DNA from: Myxococcales bacterium
Lineage (GTDB): Bacteria; Myxococcota_A; Polyangia; Polyangiales; Polyangiaceae
Length of the DNA: 64,000 nt
Direction of reading: 5' to 3'
Assembly (NCBI GenBank): GCA_016191785.1
Contig: JACPVJ010000043.1
Span: 1 to 64,000, forward strand
This document shows, piece by piece, positions 54,582-62,645 of the stretch. The position numbers were made by a program, and so were the translations under genes. The notes under the pieces were generated by a model. It saw only the letters and a list, made by a program, of their open reading frames with translations. It was not told the DNA's origin and made no database searches. Every line of letters starts with the position of its first letter. Position 1 is the stretch's first letter.

Positions 54582-55621
54582 GCGAGATCGACCTCCTGCG
54601 CGAGAGCGTGCGCCGGTTCGCCCGCGAGGTGGTGGGGCCGACCCGGGAAGCGCTGAACCACTTTCCCGAGCGCCCGCTCCCCGCCGGCATCGTTTCGGGG
54701 CTCGGCGAGCTCGGACTGTTCGACGCCGAGATCGAGCCCGGGCTCGTGAGCGCTGCCCTCGAAGAGCTGGCCAAGGTGGCCGCCGCGCCGGCCGCGCTGG
54801 TCCTGACCCACGCCGTCGCTCGCGCGTTGGTGCGAGAAGCGGGCGGTGGGCGCTCGGCGGCGCTCGGTGGCCTGAACGGCCACGGGATCTTCGCGTGCCC
54901 GATCTACTCCGAGCTGGATCTGACCGACGGCGCCCCGAGCCTTCGGCGGATCGGCGCCGAGATCGAGCTCGAGGGCACGGCCCAGCTGGTGGTCGGCGCG
55001 CCCCTCGCCAAGGTATTGGTGCTGCCGGTGCGTGACGCCGCGGGCTGGGCCTTGGTCGGGCTCGAGACCAGCGAGCCCGGCGTGGTCCTCGGCGAGCCGC
55101 TGCTCACCCTGGGGATGCGCGGCTGCCCCACCGCGGACGTCAGCTTCCAGCAGCGACGCTTCCCGGCGGACCGCGTGCTCGCGACCTCTCCCGAGGTCGT
55201 TCGGCGCGTCGCACGACGCTTCCGGGGCGCGGCCGTGGCCATCTCGGCGGGGATCCTGGCGAGCTCGGTCCAGGCTGCGACCGAGTACGCCCAGGAGCGC
55301 TACCAGGGCGGCGGCGCGATCATCGAGCACCAAGAGGTGCGCGCCATCCTCGGGCGCATGCTCGAAGATCTGGCGGTCTGCCAGGACAGTCGCGAGCTGC
55401 TCGAGCGAGACACGGTCCCCGAGTGGCGGGCGCTGGCGGCGTTCCTGCGCGCCAAAGAGCGCGCGGCCCACGCCACGTCCGACGGCGTGCAGCTGCTCGG
55501 CGGCAACGGCTACATGGAAGACTACGGGCAAGAGCGCGCGATGCGCGACGCCAAGCAGGCGCAGTTCCTCTTCGGGCGCACGGACGTCGCGCGCCAGGCG
55601 CTGGCAGGGGCGGTGCCATGA
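54578..55621 (+). CDS. Acyl-CoA dehydrogenase 2 (catalytic Glu replaced)
   Basis: The 347-residue protein has an ACAD fold with LLGGNGYMEDYGQERAMRDA near the C-terminus, matching the family GGxGY...ER..RDAK motif. At the position where the catalytic Glu normally lies in (Y/E)EGT, it reads FLFGRTDV, so that Glu is lost. It is shorter than partner 1. In actinobacterial steroid degradation, ACADs form mixed complexes in which one subunit lacks catalytic residues; the tight coupling here fits that design. It could instead use another base. Confidence 0.82.
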   Translation: MSEIDLLRESVRRFAREVVGPTREALNHFPERPLPAGIVSGLGELGLFDAEIEPGLVSAALEELAKVAAAPAALVLTHAVARALVREAGGGRSAALGGLNGHGIFACPIYSELDLTDGAPSLRRIGAEIELEGTAQLVVGAPLAKVLVLPVRDAAGWALVGLETSEPGVVLGEPLLTLGMRGCPTADVSFQQRRFPADRVLATSPEVVRRVARRFRGAAVAISAGILASSVQAATEYAQERYQGGGAIIEHQEVRAILGRMLEDLAVCQDSRELLERDTVPEWRALAAFLRAKERAAHATSDGVQLLGGNGYMEDYGQERAMRDAKQAQFLFGRTDVARQALAGAVP

Positions 55622-56640
55622 GGCTCGACGACCGCCGCTACCCGCCGACCCGCTTCGCCCGCTTCGTGGTGGACGGCGACAAGTGCAACGCCTGCCAGAA
55701 GTGCGTCGAGACCTGCCCCGGTCAGCTGCTCGAGATGGCGGGTGAGCTGCCGGTCAACAAGCACGACACCGGGAAGTCGGCGCTCGGCTGCATCGGCTGC
55801 AAGAACTGCTACGCGGTCTGCCCCGAGAGCGCCATCGACATCCGCGGCTTCTACCAGGTCGAGGGCGGCTTCTACCAAACCCAGCTCCGTTCGCCCGCGC
55901 TGCCGAACCCGTTCGGCGAGCCCGAGTCGCCGGCCTTCGAGGCGCTCGAGCCGCGCCTCACGCCCGTCGAGAAGGTGATCTACACCCGCCGCTCGAACCG
56001 GCTCTACAAGAAGAAGAAGGTGCCGGAAGAGCTGCTTCGGCGCGTGGTCGAGGCGGGGCGCTTCGCCCCCAGCCAGGGCAACAGCCAGCCCTGGAGCTTC
56101 GTGGTGATCAGCGACCGCGATCTGATCGATCGCATCGGCGCCGAGTGCGCCAGGCGCGTGGCGCCGGTCTCGAAGCTCTACCTCGAGAGCGGCGACAAGA
56201 AGCGGAGCGTGTTCAAGACCCTGGCGGTCAACGCCCTGGCGCGGCTCACGCCCAACAACTTCGATCAGCGCCTGGCCCACGGCATCGACACCGTGGTGAG
56301 CGGCGAGAAGTGGGACATGTTCTTGCACGCGCCGACGCTGATCTTGGTGCTGGGCGACAAGCGCAGCATCGGTGACCCGCTGATCGACGCGGTGCTGGCG
56401 GCACACAACATGGTGCTCACGGCGCACTCCCTCGGCCTCGGCACTTGTTACGTGGGCTTCGTGAAGATGTTGAACACGCTGCCCGAGCTCCGCCGCGAGC
56501 TGGGCATCGTCTGGCCGTACAAGGTGATGACGTCCATCGCGATCGGGTTCCCCCGCACGCGCACGGACAAGGCAGTGGCGCGCGAGCGCCCCAAGGTGAC
56601 CTGGTTCCCGGCCGATCGCTCGGGCCCCAGGCAGGAGTGA
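55618..56640 (+). CDS. Ferredoxin-nitroreductase fusion protein
   Basis: The 340-residue protein starts with a bacterial 2[4Fe-4S] ferredoxin domain: CNACQKCVETCP at residues 22-33, then CIGCKNCYAVCP. A nitroreductase-fold FMN domain follows (IYTRRSNRLYKK for FMN phosphate, RFAPSQGNSQPWSF, LTAHSLGLGTCYVGF). Such fusions shuttle low-potential electrons between ferredoxin and flavin. It could supply the activase/dehydratase or the radical SAM enzyme of the same operon. ATGA overlap with ACAD 2, and 4 bp before the hydrolase. Confidence 0.88.
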   Translation: MRLDDRRYPPTRFARFVVDGDKCNACQKCVETCPGQLLEMAGELPVNKHDTGKSALGCIGCKNCYAVCPESAIDIRGFYQVEGGFYQTQLRSPALPNPFGEPESPAFEALEPRLTPVEKVIYTRRSNRLYKKKKVPEELLRRVVEAGRFAPSQGNSQPWSFVVISDRDLIDRIGAECARRVAPVSKLYLESGDKKRSVFKTLAVNALARLTPNNFDQRLAHGIDTVVSGEKWDMFLHAPTLILVLGDKRSIGDPLIDAVLAAHNMVLTAHSLGLGTCYVGFVKMLNTLPELRRELGIVWPYKVMTSIAIGFPRTRTDKAVARERPKVTWFPADRSGPRQE

Positions 56641-56644
56641 TCGG

Positions 56645-57592
56645 ATGACGCACCCCGAGTTCCCTTACGAGTCCCGCTTCGTTTCGGTCGACGGCCAGCG
56701 CCTGCACTACGTCGACGAGGGGCGTGGCGAGCCGATCTTGATGCTGCACGGCAACCCGACCTGGTCGTACCTCTACCGGCACTTCATCCGCGACCTTCGG
56801 TCGGACTTCCGCTGCCTGGCCCTCGACCACCTGGGCTACGGCTACTCCGAGAAGCCGCCCCACGGCGACTACTCGATGCGCGCTCACATCATGCGGCTCT
56901 CGAGCTTCGTCTCGAAGCTGGGGCTGAAAGATCTGACCCTCGTGGTCCAAGACTGGGGCGGGATCATCGGCCTGGGCTGGGCGGTGCGGAACAAGCACCT
57001 GGTCAAACGCCTGGTGATCATGAACACCACCGGCTTCCCGCTGCCGTCGCGCCAGACGCTGCTCGAGATGAAGCCCAAGCCGTGGGGGCTCTTGATGCTC
57101 TACCCGCTGAAGATCCCCGGGCTGGGCGAGGCCTTCGTGCAGGGCGCCAACGGCTTCGTGAAGGCGCTCTTGCCGGCGGGGATCCACCACCGCGACCGGC
57201 TCGACTCAGCGGTCATGGGCGGCTACCTCGACCCGTACGCGACCTGGGGCTCGCGTCGCGCGCACCTGAAGAGCGTGCGCCAGATCCCCCTGAGCCCCCG
57301 CCACCCGACCTGGCGACTGCTGCAAGAGATCGGCGCCGAGCTCGAGGGCTGGCAGGTCCCCACCCAGCTGATCTGGGGCATGCGCGATCCGGTGTTCGTG
57401 CCGTGGTTCCTCGAAGAGTTCGAGCGGCGGCTGCCGAACCACGCGCCGAGCGTGAAGATCGACGACGCCAGCCACTTTCTCCAGGACGACCGGCCCGATC
57501 TGATCGTGCCGGTGATCCAGAAGTTCATGCGCTCTGCCACCGAAAAGCCCGAGGCTCGCGTGGCCCCGGCCCAGCTCGCCACCGGAGGATGA
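56645..57592 (+). CDS. Alpha/beta hydrolase of the OleB/haloalkane dehalogenase type
   Basis: The 315-residue protein has MLHGNPTWSYLYRHF with the oxyanion/halide Asn. The nucleophile Asp lies in LVVQDWGGIIGLGWA, and SHFLQDDRPDLIVP carries the late His. This wording (HGNPTWSYLYR, DWGG, RDPVFVPWFL) is closest to OleB beta-lactone decarboxylases and haloalkane dehalogenases rather than to lipases. OleB removes CO2 from a beta-lactone to form an alkene. No OleA is present here, so OleB-type chemistry is a hypothesis. It begins 4 bp after the previous gene. Confidence 0.82.
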   Translation: MTHPEFPYESRFVSVDGQRLHYVDEGRGEPILMLHGNPTWSYLYRHFIRDLRSDFRCLALDHLGYGYSEKPPHGDYSMRAHIMRLSSFVSKLGLKDLTLVVQDWGGIIGLGWAVRNKHLVKRLVIMNTTGFPLPSRQTLLEMKPKPWGLLMLYPLKIPGLGEAFVQGANGFVKALLPAGIHHRDRLDSAVMGGYLDPYATWGSRRAHLKSVRQIPLSPRHPTWRLLQEIGAELEGWQVPTQLIWGMRDPVFVPWFLEEFERRLPNHAPSVKIDDASHFLQDDRPDLIVPVIQKFMRSATEKPEARVAPAQLATGG

Positions 57593-57596
57593 CCCG

Positions 57597-59447
57597 ATGA
57601 AGAAGGTGCTGCTCACCAACCCCTGCGCGCCCTACGACCTCGGCTGGGGCGAGGACATGATGGATCTGCTCGCCTCGCGCCTGGCCCGTGGCCACGACAT
57701 CGCGAACCTGAAGAGCCACCTTCCGGCCTGGGGGCTCTACCTGATCGCCGAGAACATCCGGAACCCGGCGACCGTGCTCGAGCACCCGGGCTGGGAGGAC
57801 TTCCTGAAAGAGCTCCAGAACGGCTACGACGTGATCGGCATCCAGCTCAAGACCATCAACCTGGAGCGCACGGTGCGCATGGTCGAGGCGATCAAGAAGT
57901 ACTCGCCCAAGTCCGAGATCGTGATCGGCGGGTACGGCGTCTCGGCGCTGGACGCCAAGCTGCCCGGCGACGTGAACGACTACGCCGGCTGGCTCAAGCA
58001 GAACTCCGACCACCTGTGCCACGAAGAGGGAGTGAAGTTCATGCGCCGCGTGCTGGGCGACGCCCCCTTCGACCGACCCATCACCCAGTTTCACATGCCC
58101 TATGCGCGCTTTCACCTGCCCGGCATGCGGCACTTCGATCTGAACATCCCGGCCATCTTGGTCTCACTGGGCTGCCCCAACGCCTGCGACTTCTGCAACA
58201 CCAGCGCGTTCTTCAAGCACAAGAAGATCTACGTGGCCGAGCCCGCCGAGGTGATCAGCTTCATGCGACACCACAAGCGCAAGCTGGGTGTGGACACGCT
58301 GAACGTGATCCTCTTCGACGAGGACATCTTCCTGAACACCGAGTACGTGCGCGAGCTCGGGCGCCTGCTCCGGGCCGACCGTGAGCTCTGGGGCGTGCGC
58401 TGGATCAGCTTCGGCTCGGCCAAGGCCCTGGCGCCGTTCTCGGGGGAAGAGCTCCGAGAGTGCGGCGTGGGCGGGATCTGGATCGGCGTCGAGTCAGGCC
58501 TGGTCGACGGCGACTGTGGCAAAGAGGGCTTCGCCAAGCGCGACGGCGGAAAGAGCCCGCCAGAGCTGTTCGACGATCTGCACCGCCACGGGATCGAGAC
58601 CATCGGCTCGATGATCCTCGGGTTCGACTTCCACACTCCGGAGAACATCGAGAAGGACATCGACTACTTCATCGATCTGAAGCCGATGTTCTATCAGGTG
58701 GGCCCGCTCACCCCGTGCCCGGGCACCAAGCTCTACGAAGAGTTCACCCGGGACGGGCGCCTCAAGTCGAACTACAGCTATCAGCACTTCCACCTGTGGA
58801 AGGACGACGGCATCGACTACAAGCACTTCGGCGAGGGCGGCATCAAGCGGTGGTTCGACCTGGCCCACGAGAAGCTCCGCACCGTGAACGGCCCGCCGAC
58901 CCTGCAGTTCGCCGAGCTGAACTTCCGGGGCTACGAGACGCTGCGGAGCCACGCGAGCGAGTACCTGCGCTTCCAGGCCGAGCAGTCGAGGCAGCTCGCT
59001 GCCGGCGCCATGCCCCTGGTGCGCGCCATCGGCAAGAACGCGCCGTCCCCCGCGGTGAAGGCCCGCGTGCGCGAGCTCGAGTCGATGGCGGACCGCCTGA
59101 TCGAGCCCCCGACCCTCGCGCTCCGGGCGGTCGGCAAGGTGGTCGAGCTGGTCGCCGCGCGTCAGGCCCAGGCCCACGACCGGCTCGAGCGCCCACCGGT
59201 GGTCAGCGATCCGGGTGCACGGTGGAGCTACTACAACCAGGGCTCGGCCGCGCCCAAGCGTCGCGGCGCCTTCGGCCCTGCGGACAAGCAGAGCCGGGCC
59301 GCCGGTGGGCTCAGCACCTCGTGGCCCTTCGCCCGAAAGCGCGTCGAGCCCCCGGTCGATCCCGGCCGGGTGCGGGTCGAGCACGAGGACGACGACCCGC
59401 GAGTCGAGGAAGAGCGCGCTCGAAGGCGGCTGGCGGTCGTGGGGTAG
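57597..59447 (+). CDS. B12-binding-type radical SAM enzyme
   Basis: The 616-residue protein has an N-terminal Rossmann-like region (YDVIGIQLKTINLERTVRMV, EIVIGGYGVSAL) of cobalamin-binding-domain shape. The radical SAM motif CPNACDFC (CxxxCxxC) lies at about residues 194-201, and the GSMILGFDFHTPENIEKD and TPCPGTKLYEEF segments typical of B12-radical SAM proteins follow. The base-off cobalamin motif DxHxxG is absent. The C-terminal 120 residues are charged and disordered. It may methylate or rearrange an unactivated carbon of the pathway lipid. It is the last gene of the cluster. Confidence 0.86.
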   Translation: MKKVLLTNPCAPYDLGWGEDMMDLLASRLARGHDIANLKSHLPAWGLYLIAENIRNPATVLEHPGWEDFLKELQNGYDVIGIQLKTINLERTVRMVEAIKKYSPKSEIVIGGYGVSALDAKLPGDVNDYAGWLKQNSDHLCHEEGVKFMRRVLGDAPFDRPITQFHMPYARFHLPGMRHFDLNIPAILVSLGCPNACDFCNTSAFFKHKKIYVAEPAEVISFMRHHKRKLGVDTLNVILFDEDIFLNTEYVRELGRLLRADRELWGVRWISFGSAKALAPFSGEELRECGVGGIWIGVESGLVDGDCGKEGFAKRDGGKSPPELFDDLHRHGIETIGSMILGFDFHTPENIEKDIDYFIDLKPMFYQVGPLTPCPGTKLYEEFTRDGRLKSNYSYQHFHLWKDDGIDYKHFGEGGIKRWFDLAHEKLRTVNGPPTLQFAELNFRGYETLRSHASEYLRFQAEQSRQLAAGAMPLVRAIGKNAPSPAVKARVRELESMADRLIEPPTLALRAVGKVVELVAARQAQAHDRLERPPVVSDPGARWSYYNQGSAAPKRRGAFGPADKQSRAAGGLSTSWPFARKRVEPPVDPGRVRVEHEDDDPRVEEERARRRLAVVG

Positions 59448-59484
59448 TCGGGCGGGCGGCTACCCGGCGGCACGCTCGCTGGCG

Positions 59485-61608
59485 CTACGGGCGTGCACGC
59501 CGGAGCCCCGCGGACGACCTGGTAATTTCCACTGACAACGACCCCCGCGAAGAGAACCCATACTCCTCCCACTCGTGGAACGCTTGGAGCTGGGCCTGCG
59601 GTAGCGCGGTGAGCGGGGTGCGCTCGCCGGGGTCTTGGTCGAGGTCGTAGCCGACCAACCATCCGGAGCTCACGTCACGGATGAGCTTGCTGCGCCCCAC
59701 CACGAGGCCCCTCAAGTGGACCTGGGGCCGGCGCAGCTCGATGGGTGCGGGTTGGTCCGCGCACGCCGGCTCGAGGGGGTTCGTGCAAAGGATGCCCGCG
59801 CGGGGCTCACGCGCTCCATCCACCATGGCCAACACCGTCTCGGGAAGATAGAGGACGCTGGTCGTCGAAGTGATGCGTCCTCTGGCAAGCCCGGGTCCGC
59901 GAAGTGCGAGCGGCACCCGTGAAACCTCGTCGTACAGGGTTTGTGCATGACCGCGGGTCCCGCGCTCCCAGAACTCCTCGCCGTGGTCGGCCATGGTGAT
60001 CCAGAGCGCCGTGTCACCGGTGACCTGCAACAGGCGGCCCAGCTCCCGATCGATCTGCACCAACTGCTCGCGGTAGGCCTGGCGCGACTCGTAGGCATTG
60101 TGGGCCTGAAGGAGGTGCAGATACAGAAATCGCGGACCCTTGCCTGCTGCGATGTTCCACGTCGAGATCGCGCGGTCGACGACCGTGGGGGCGGAGGCGA
60201 AGTAGGGCATCAACGCCAGCTCGTCGAACCCGTTGCCCAAGCTGTTCGAAGTGAAGCAGTCGCTGTCTTTCGGCGGACCGACGAGCATGGTTCGGTATCC
60301 GCGCTCTTGCAGCGCGGTCGGGAGCCCCACTACTTTTTCGGTCGGACACCCGTGGAAGGGGGTCAGCCAGTTGAAATCGACGCTGCTCGCCATCCTCGCC
60401 GCAAGCGCTCCCAAGAGCGCCTCGGGGGTGAACGTTCCAGTCGAGTAGGCTCGATCGTAGTACACGCCCTCGAAGAGGAGCTTGTGAAGCACACCGAGCT
60501 CGGGGGCGGTGGCCTCGTCCGGTCGTAGCGCGTCGACTACGACCAGGATCAGATCTCCCCGCCAGGGGGGCGGGGGCGCGACCCGTGGTAGCTGGCGATC
60601 GAGCCAAGCGCGCGGCTCATCGGTTGCATCACCGAGTTGGCAGTTGTCGTCTCTCCCGTTCTTCGGGATCTCCGGGGCGCCCGGGTACACCTCGGCGTTC
60701 CACGGATCACAGTCACGGTGCCCGAGCCAGATGCCGTGCCCGTCGCGGTCCCAGTCGCTCATGGCGCGTCCGGTGTGCAGAAGGAAGGACGCATACCCCC
60801 CGCGAGCGGGGCGGTTTTTCCAGGCGCTCGTGCCCGAGGCGAGCATCCACGACGCTCCTGCAAGGGAGGCTGCGGCCGTCGTCAGGACCCCAGCCGTCAC
60901 CATGGCGCGGACTCGGCGCGACGCGGGTGGATGCGTCCCCGCCGCTCGGTGGGTTTCGAAAAGGAAGACCGCCCCGAGCCCCATGGTCCAACAGCCCAGG
61001 AGCGCCTGTTGGGGAACATACGACGGCGGTACCAAACAACCGGCCGCGCCCACTCCAAGCGCGGCCACGCCACTCATCGCACGACCGCCCAGGCCGAAGC
61101 AGATTGCTCCGACCACGCCGCACGCGACCATCGCCGCCGTCAGTCGGAACGATGCACGGACGTGTTCGGCAGAGTGGGGCAGCAGCGCGAAGAAGACCGC
61201 CAAGGCCGCGGCGGCGAAAGGCCACGCGCGCAGACGGTTGAGGCGCTTCCGGCGAAGGACCATCCACGCCGAGCCGAAGGGGGCAATGGCCAGCACGCCC
61301 GCGGACACGATGCCGAGATACGGCTTCGCGGGGACCCACAGGTCGATGGCTCGGCCGACCGAGTAGTCGAACGTCGGCGCGAAGGCGAAAAGCGGCAGCG
61401 CTGTCGCGACGACCCTCTGCAGCCACGCCTTGCGGAGCCTGCCGAGCAGCAGACCGAACGGCACGCCCCACCCGGCTGCCAGCAGCGAGGCGATCACGAA
61501 CGCGCGCCACGGTCCCCGTGCCAGACCTGCCTCGACGAGGGCCCATGGCAAGGTGGCGCCGACCCCGACCAACGCAGCCCAAGGCACGGCCGAGGGACGT
61601 TCCACCAT
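59485..61608 (-). CDS. Second membrane alkaline-phosphatase-superfamily protein
   Basis: The 707-residue protein has about seven hydrophobic segments (residues 10-270). A short Asp-rich motif follows (SDWDRDGHGIWLGHRDCDPW, PGAPEIPKNGRDDNC), and then a sulfatase-fold domain with VVVDALRPDEA, LHLLQAHNAY and MADHGEEFWERG. As in the 29461-31578 paralogue, a TFTPEALL segment replaces the Cys motif of true sulfatases, so Thr/Ser chemistry (phosphotransfer or phosphodiester hydrolysis) is likely. The stop lies 37 bp from the convergent CoA cluster end. Similar architecture implies duplication. Confidence 0.78.
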   Translation of the reverse strand: MVERPSAVPWAALVGVGATLPWALVEAGLARGPWRAFVIASLLAAGWGVPFGLLLGRLRKAWLQRVVATALPLFAFAPTFDYSVGRAIDLWVPAKPYLGIVSAGVLAIAPFGSAWMVLRRKRLNRLRAWPFAAAALAVFFALLPHSAEHVRASFRLTAAMVACGVVGAICFGLGGRAMSGVAALGVGAAGCLVPPSYVPQQALLGCWTMGLGAVFLFETHRAAGTHPPASRRVRAMVTAGVLTTAAASLAGASWMLASGTSAWKNRPARGGYASFLLHTGRAMSDWDRDGHGIWLGHRDCDPWNAEVYPGAPEIPKNGRDDNCQLGDATDEPRAWLDRQLPRVAPPPPWRGDLILVVVDALRPDEATAPELGVLHKLLFEGVYYDRAYSTGTFTPEALLGALAARMASSVDFNWLTPFHGCPTEKVVGLPTALQERGYRTMLVGPPKDSDCFTSNSLGNGFDELALMPYFASAPTVVDRAISTWNIAAGKGPRFLYLHLLQAHNAYESRQAYREQLVQIDRELGRLLQVTGDTALWITMADHGEEFWERGTRGHAQTLYDEVSRVPLALRGPGLARGRITSTTSVLYLPETVLAMVDGAREPRAGILCTNPLEPACADQPAPIELRRPQVHLRGLVVGRSKLIRDVSSGWLVGYDLDQDPGERTPLTALPQAQLQAFHEWEEYGFSSRGSLSVEITRSSAGLRRARP

Positions 61609-61689
61609 CTCCGTTCCAAGTTCGGTACCACCGTACCCCCCGGTAGTCGACAGAACGGCGAGACGCTGGGTGGTGCGGTAGTCGGGCGA

Positions 61690-62013
61690 ATGCTATTTCT
61701 TGGGCGCTCGCCTCCGACCGCGGCCACTCCACCTCCGGGGTGGGCGGACGCGCCGCCCTCGGCTTGGCAGGCGCCAGCGCCCCCCGAGCGCGCCGAAGAG
61801 CGGCCCGCACCCGCGACCGAAGCGCCGGTGAGGCACCACTACCTGGTTCGGGCGGGCGTCGGCGTCGGGTTCGTGCGACCCAGCGAGCACGCCGATCTGC
61901 TCGAGAAGGACGGGTACGATCTCGACTCGCGCGCCGAGCTGACCCTGGCCGGCGCCGGGCGCCGCGGGCGGCGCCTGGTATGCATTTTCAGGTCACCCGT
62001 GGCATACTGGGGC
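61690..62013 (+). pseudogene. Fragment of a Pro-rich outer-membrane beta-barrel-like protein
   Basis: An open frame from ATG 61690 encodes a Pro/Ala-rich stretch (ATPPPGWADAPPSAWQAPAP). The segment HHYLVRAGVGVGFVRPSEHA, DLDSRAELTLAGAG follows, resembling the start of a myxobacterial outer-membrane beta-barrel domain. There is no signal peptide upstream and the barrel is cut after one or two strands, just before vapB. It is probably a gene remnant truncated at both ends, perhaps by insertion of the vapBC module. The call rests on pattern only. Confidence 0.45.
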
Positions 62014-62220
62014 GTGCACCGCACCACACTGGTCATCGATCCCCGAAAGCTGAGCAAGGCGCGCAAGCTCCTCGGGACCAAGGGCATCAAGGACACGATT
62101 GAGCGCGCGCTCGACGAGGTGATCGCCTACGAGGCCAGGCGCAAGGCCGTCGAGCAGCTGCGAGCGATGGACGGTCTTGAGCTCGACGACCCCAAGGTCA
62201 TGGCCCGCGCATGGCGCTGA
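62014..62220 (+). CDS. vapB: VapB-type antitoxin
   Basis: The 68-residue protein begins (GTG 62014) with MHRTTLVIDPRKLSKARKLL, the typical RHH-like start of VapB antitoxins. ARRKAVEQLRAMDGLELDDP follows. The C-terminus overlaps the vapC start by 10 bp. VapB binds DNA at its own promoter and neutralises VapC by inserting its C-terminal segment into the active site. Confidence 0.82.
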   Translation: MHRTTLVIDPRKLSKARKLLGTKGIKDTIERALDEVIAYEARRKAVEQLRAMDGLELDDPKVMARAWR

Positions 62221-62627
62221 CGTATGTCGCGGACAAGAGCGCGCTCGCGCGGCTGGCACGGCCGACGGTAGCCGCTCGTCTCGGGCCGCTCCTGGTAGGC
62301 GGCGACGTTGCCACCTGTTCGGTGATCGAGCTGGAGGTCTTGTTCAGCGCCAAGTCCCATGCGGATCTCGTCGCCACGCGCAGTATCCGGCGTTGTCTTC
62401 CCTCAGTCGACATCGAGCAAGCGGATTTCGATCGTGCAGTCGACGTCCTGGAGGGTCTGGCCGGCGCCGGTCATCACCGCGCTGCCAGCATTCCGGACCT
62501 CATCATTGCCGCCGTAGCCGAGCGACACCGCCTCACTGTGCTCCACTACGACAAGGACTTCGACTTGATAGGCAGGGTCACAGGCCAACCCGTGGAGTGG
62601 GTAGTCCCCGCCGGCAGCGTGCCCTGA
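62211..62627 (+). CDS. vapC: VapC toxin (PIN-domain ribonuclease)
   Basis: The 138-residue protein has the PIN-domain pattern: first acidic residue in TYVADKSALARL, then VIELEVLFSA, later PDLIIAAVAERHRL and the HYDKDFDLIG end. The conserved acidic residues bind Mg2+ for RNA cleavage, usually of tRNA. Translation from ATG 62211 overlaps vapB, typical of the coupled antitoxin-toxin pair. It is convergent with the last gene, 18 bp away. Confidence 0.88.
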   Translation: MALTYVADKSALARLARPTVAARLGPLLVGGDVATCSVIELEVLFSAKSHADLVATRSIRRCLPSVDIEQADFDRAVDVLEGLAGAGHHRAASIPDLIIAAVAERHRLTVLHYDKDFDLIGRVTGQPVEWVVPAGSVP

Positions 62628-62645
62628 CGGGCGGTGGGGCCGACC

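Noticed and set aside
44815..57592. Classification as an OleABCD olefin cluster
   Set aside because: The thiolase is SCP-x type and not OleA, and the epimerase does not show OleD wording; only the hydrolase looks OleB-like.
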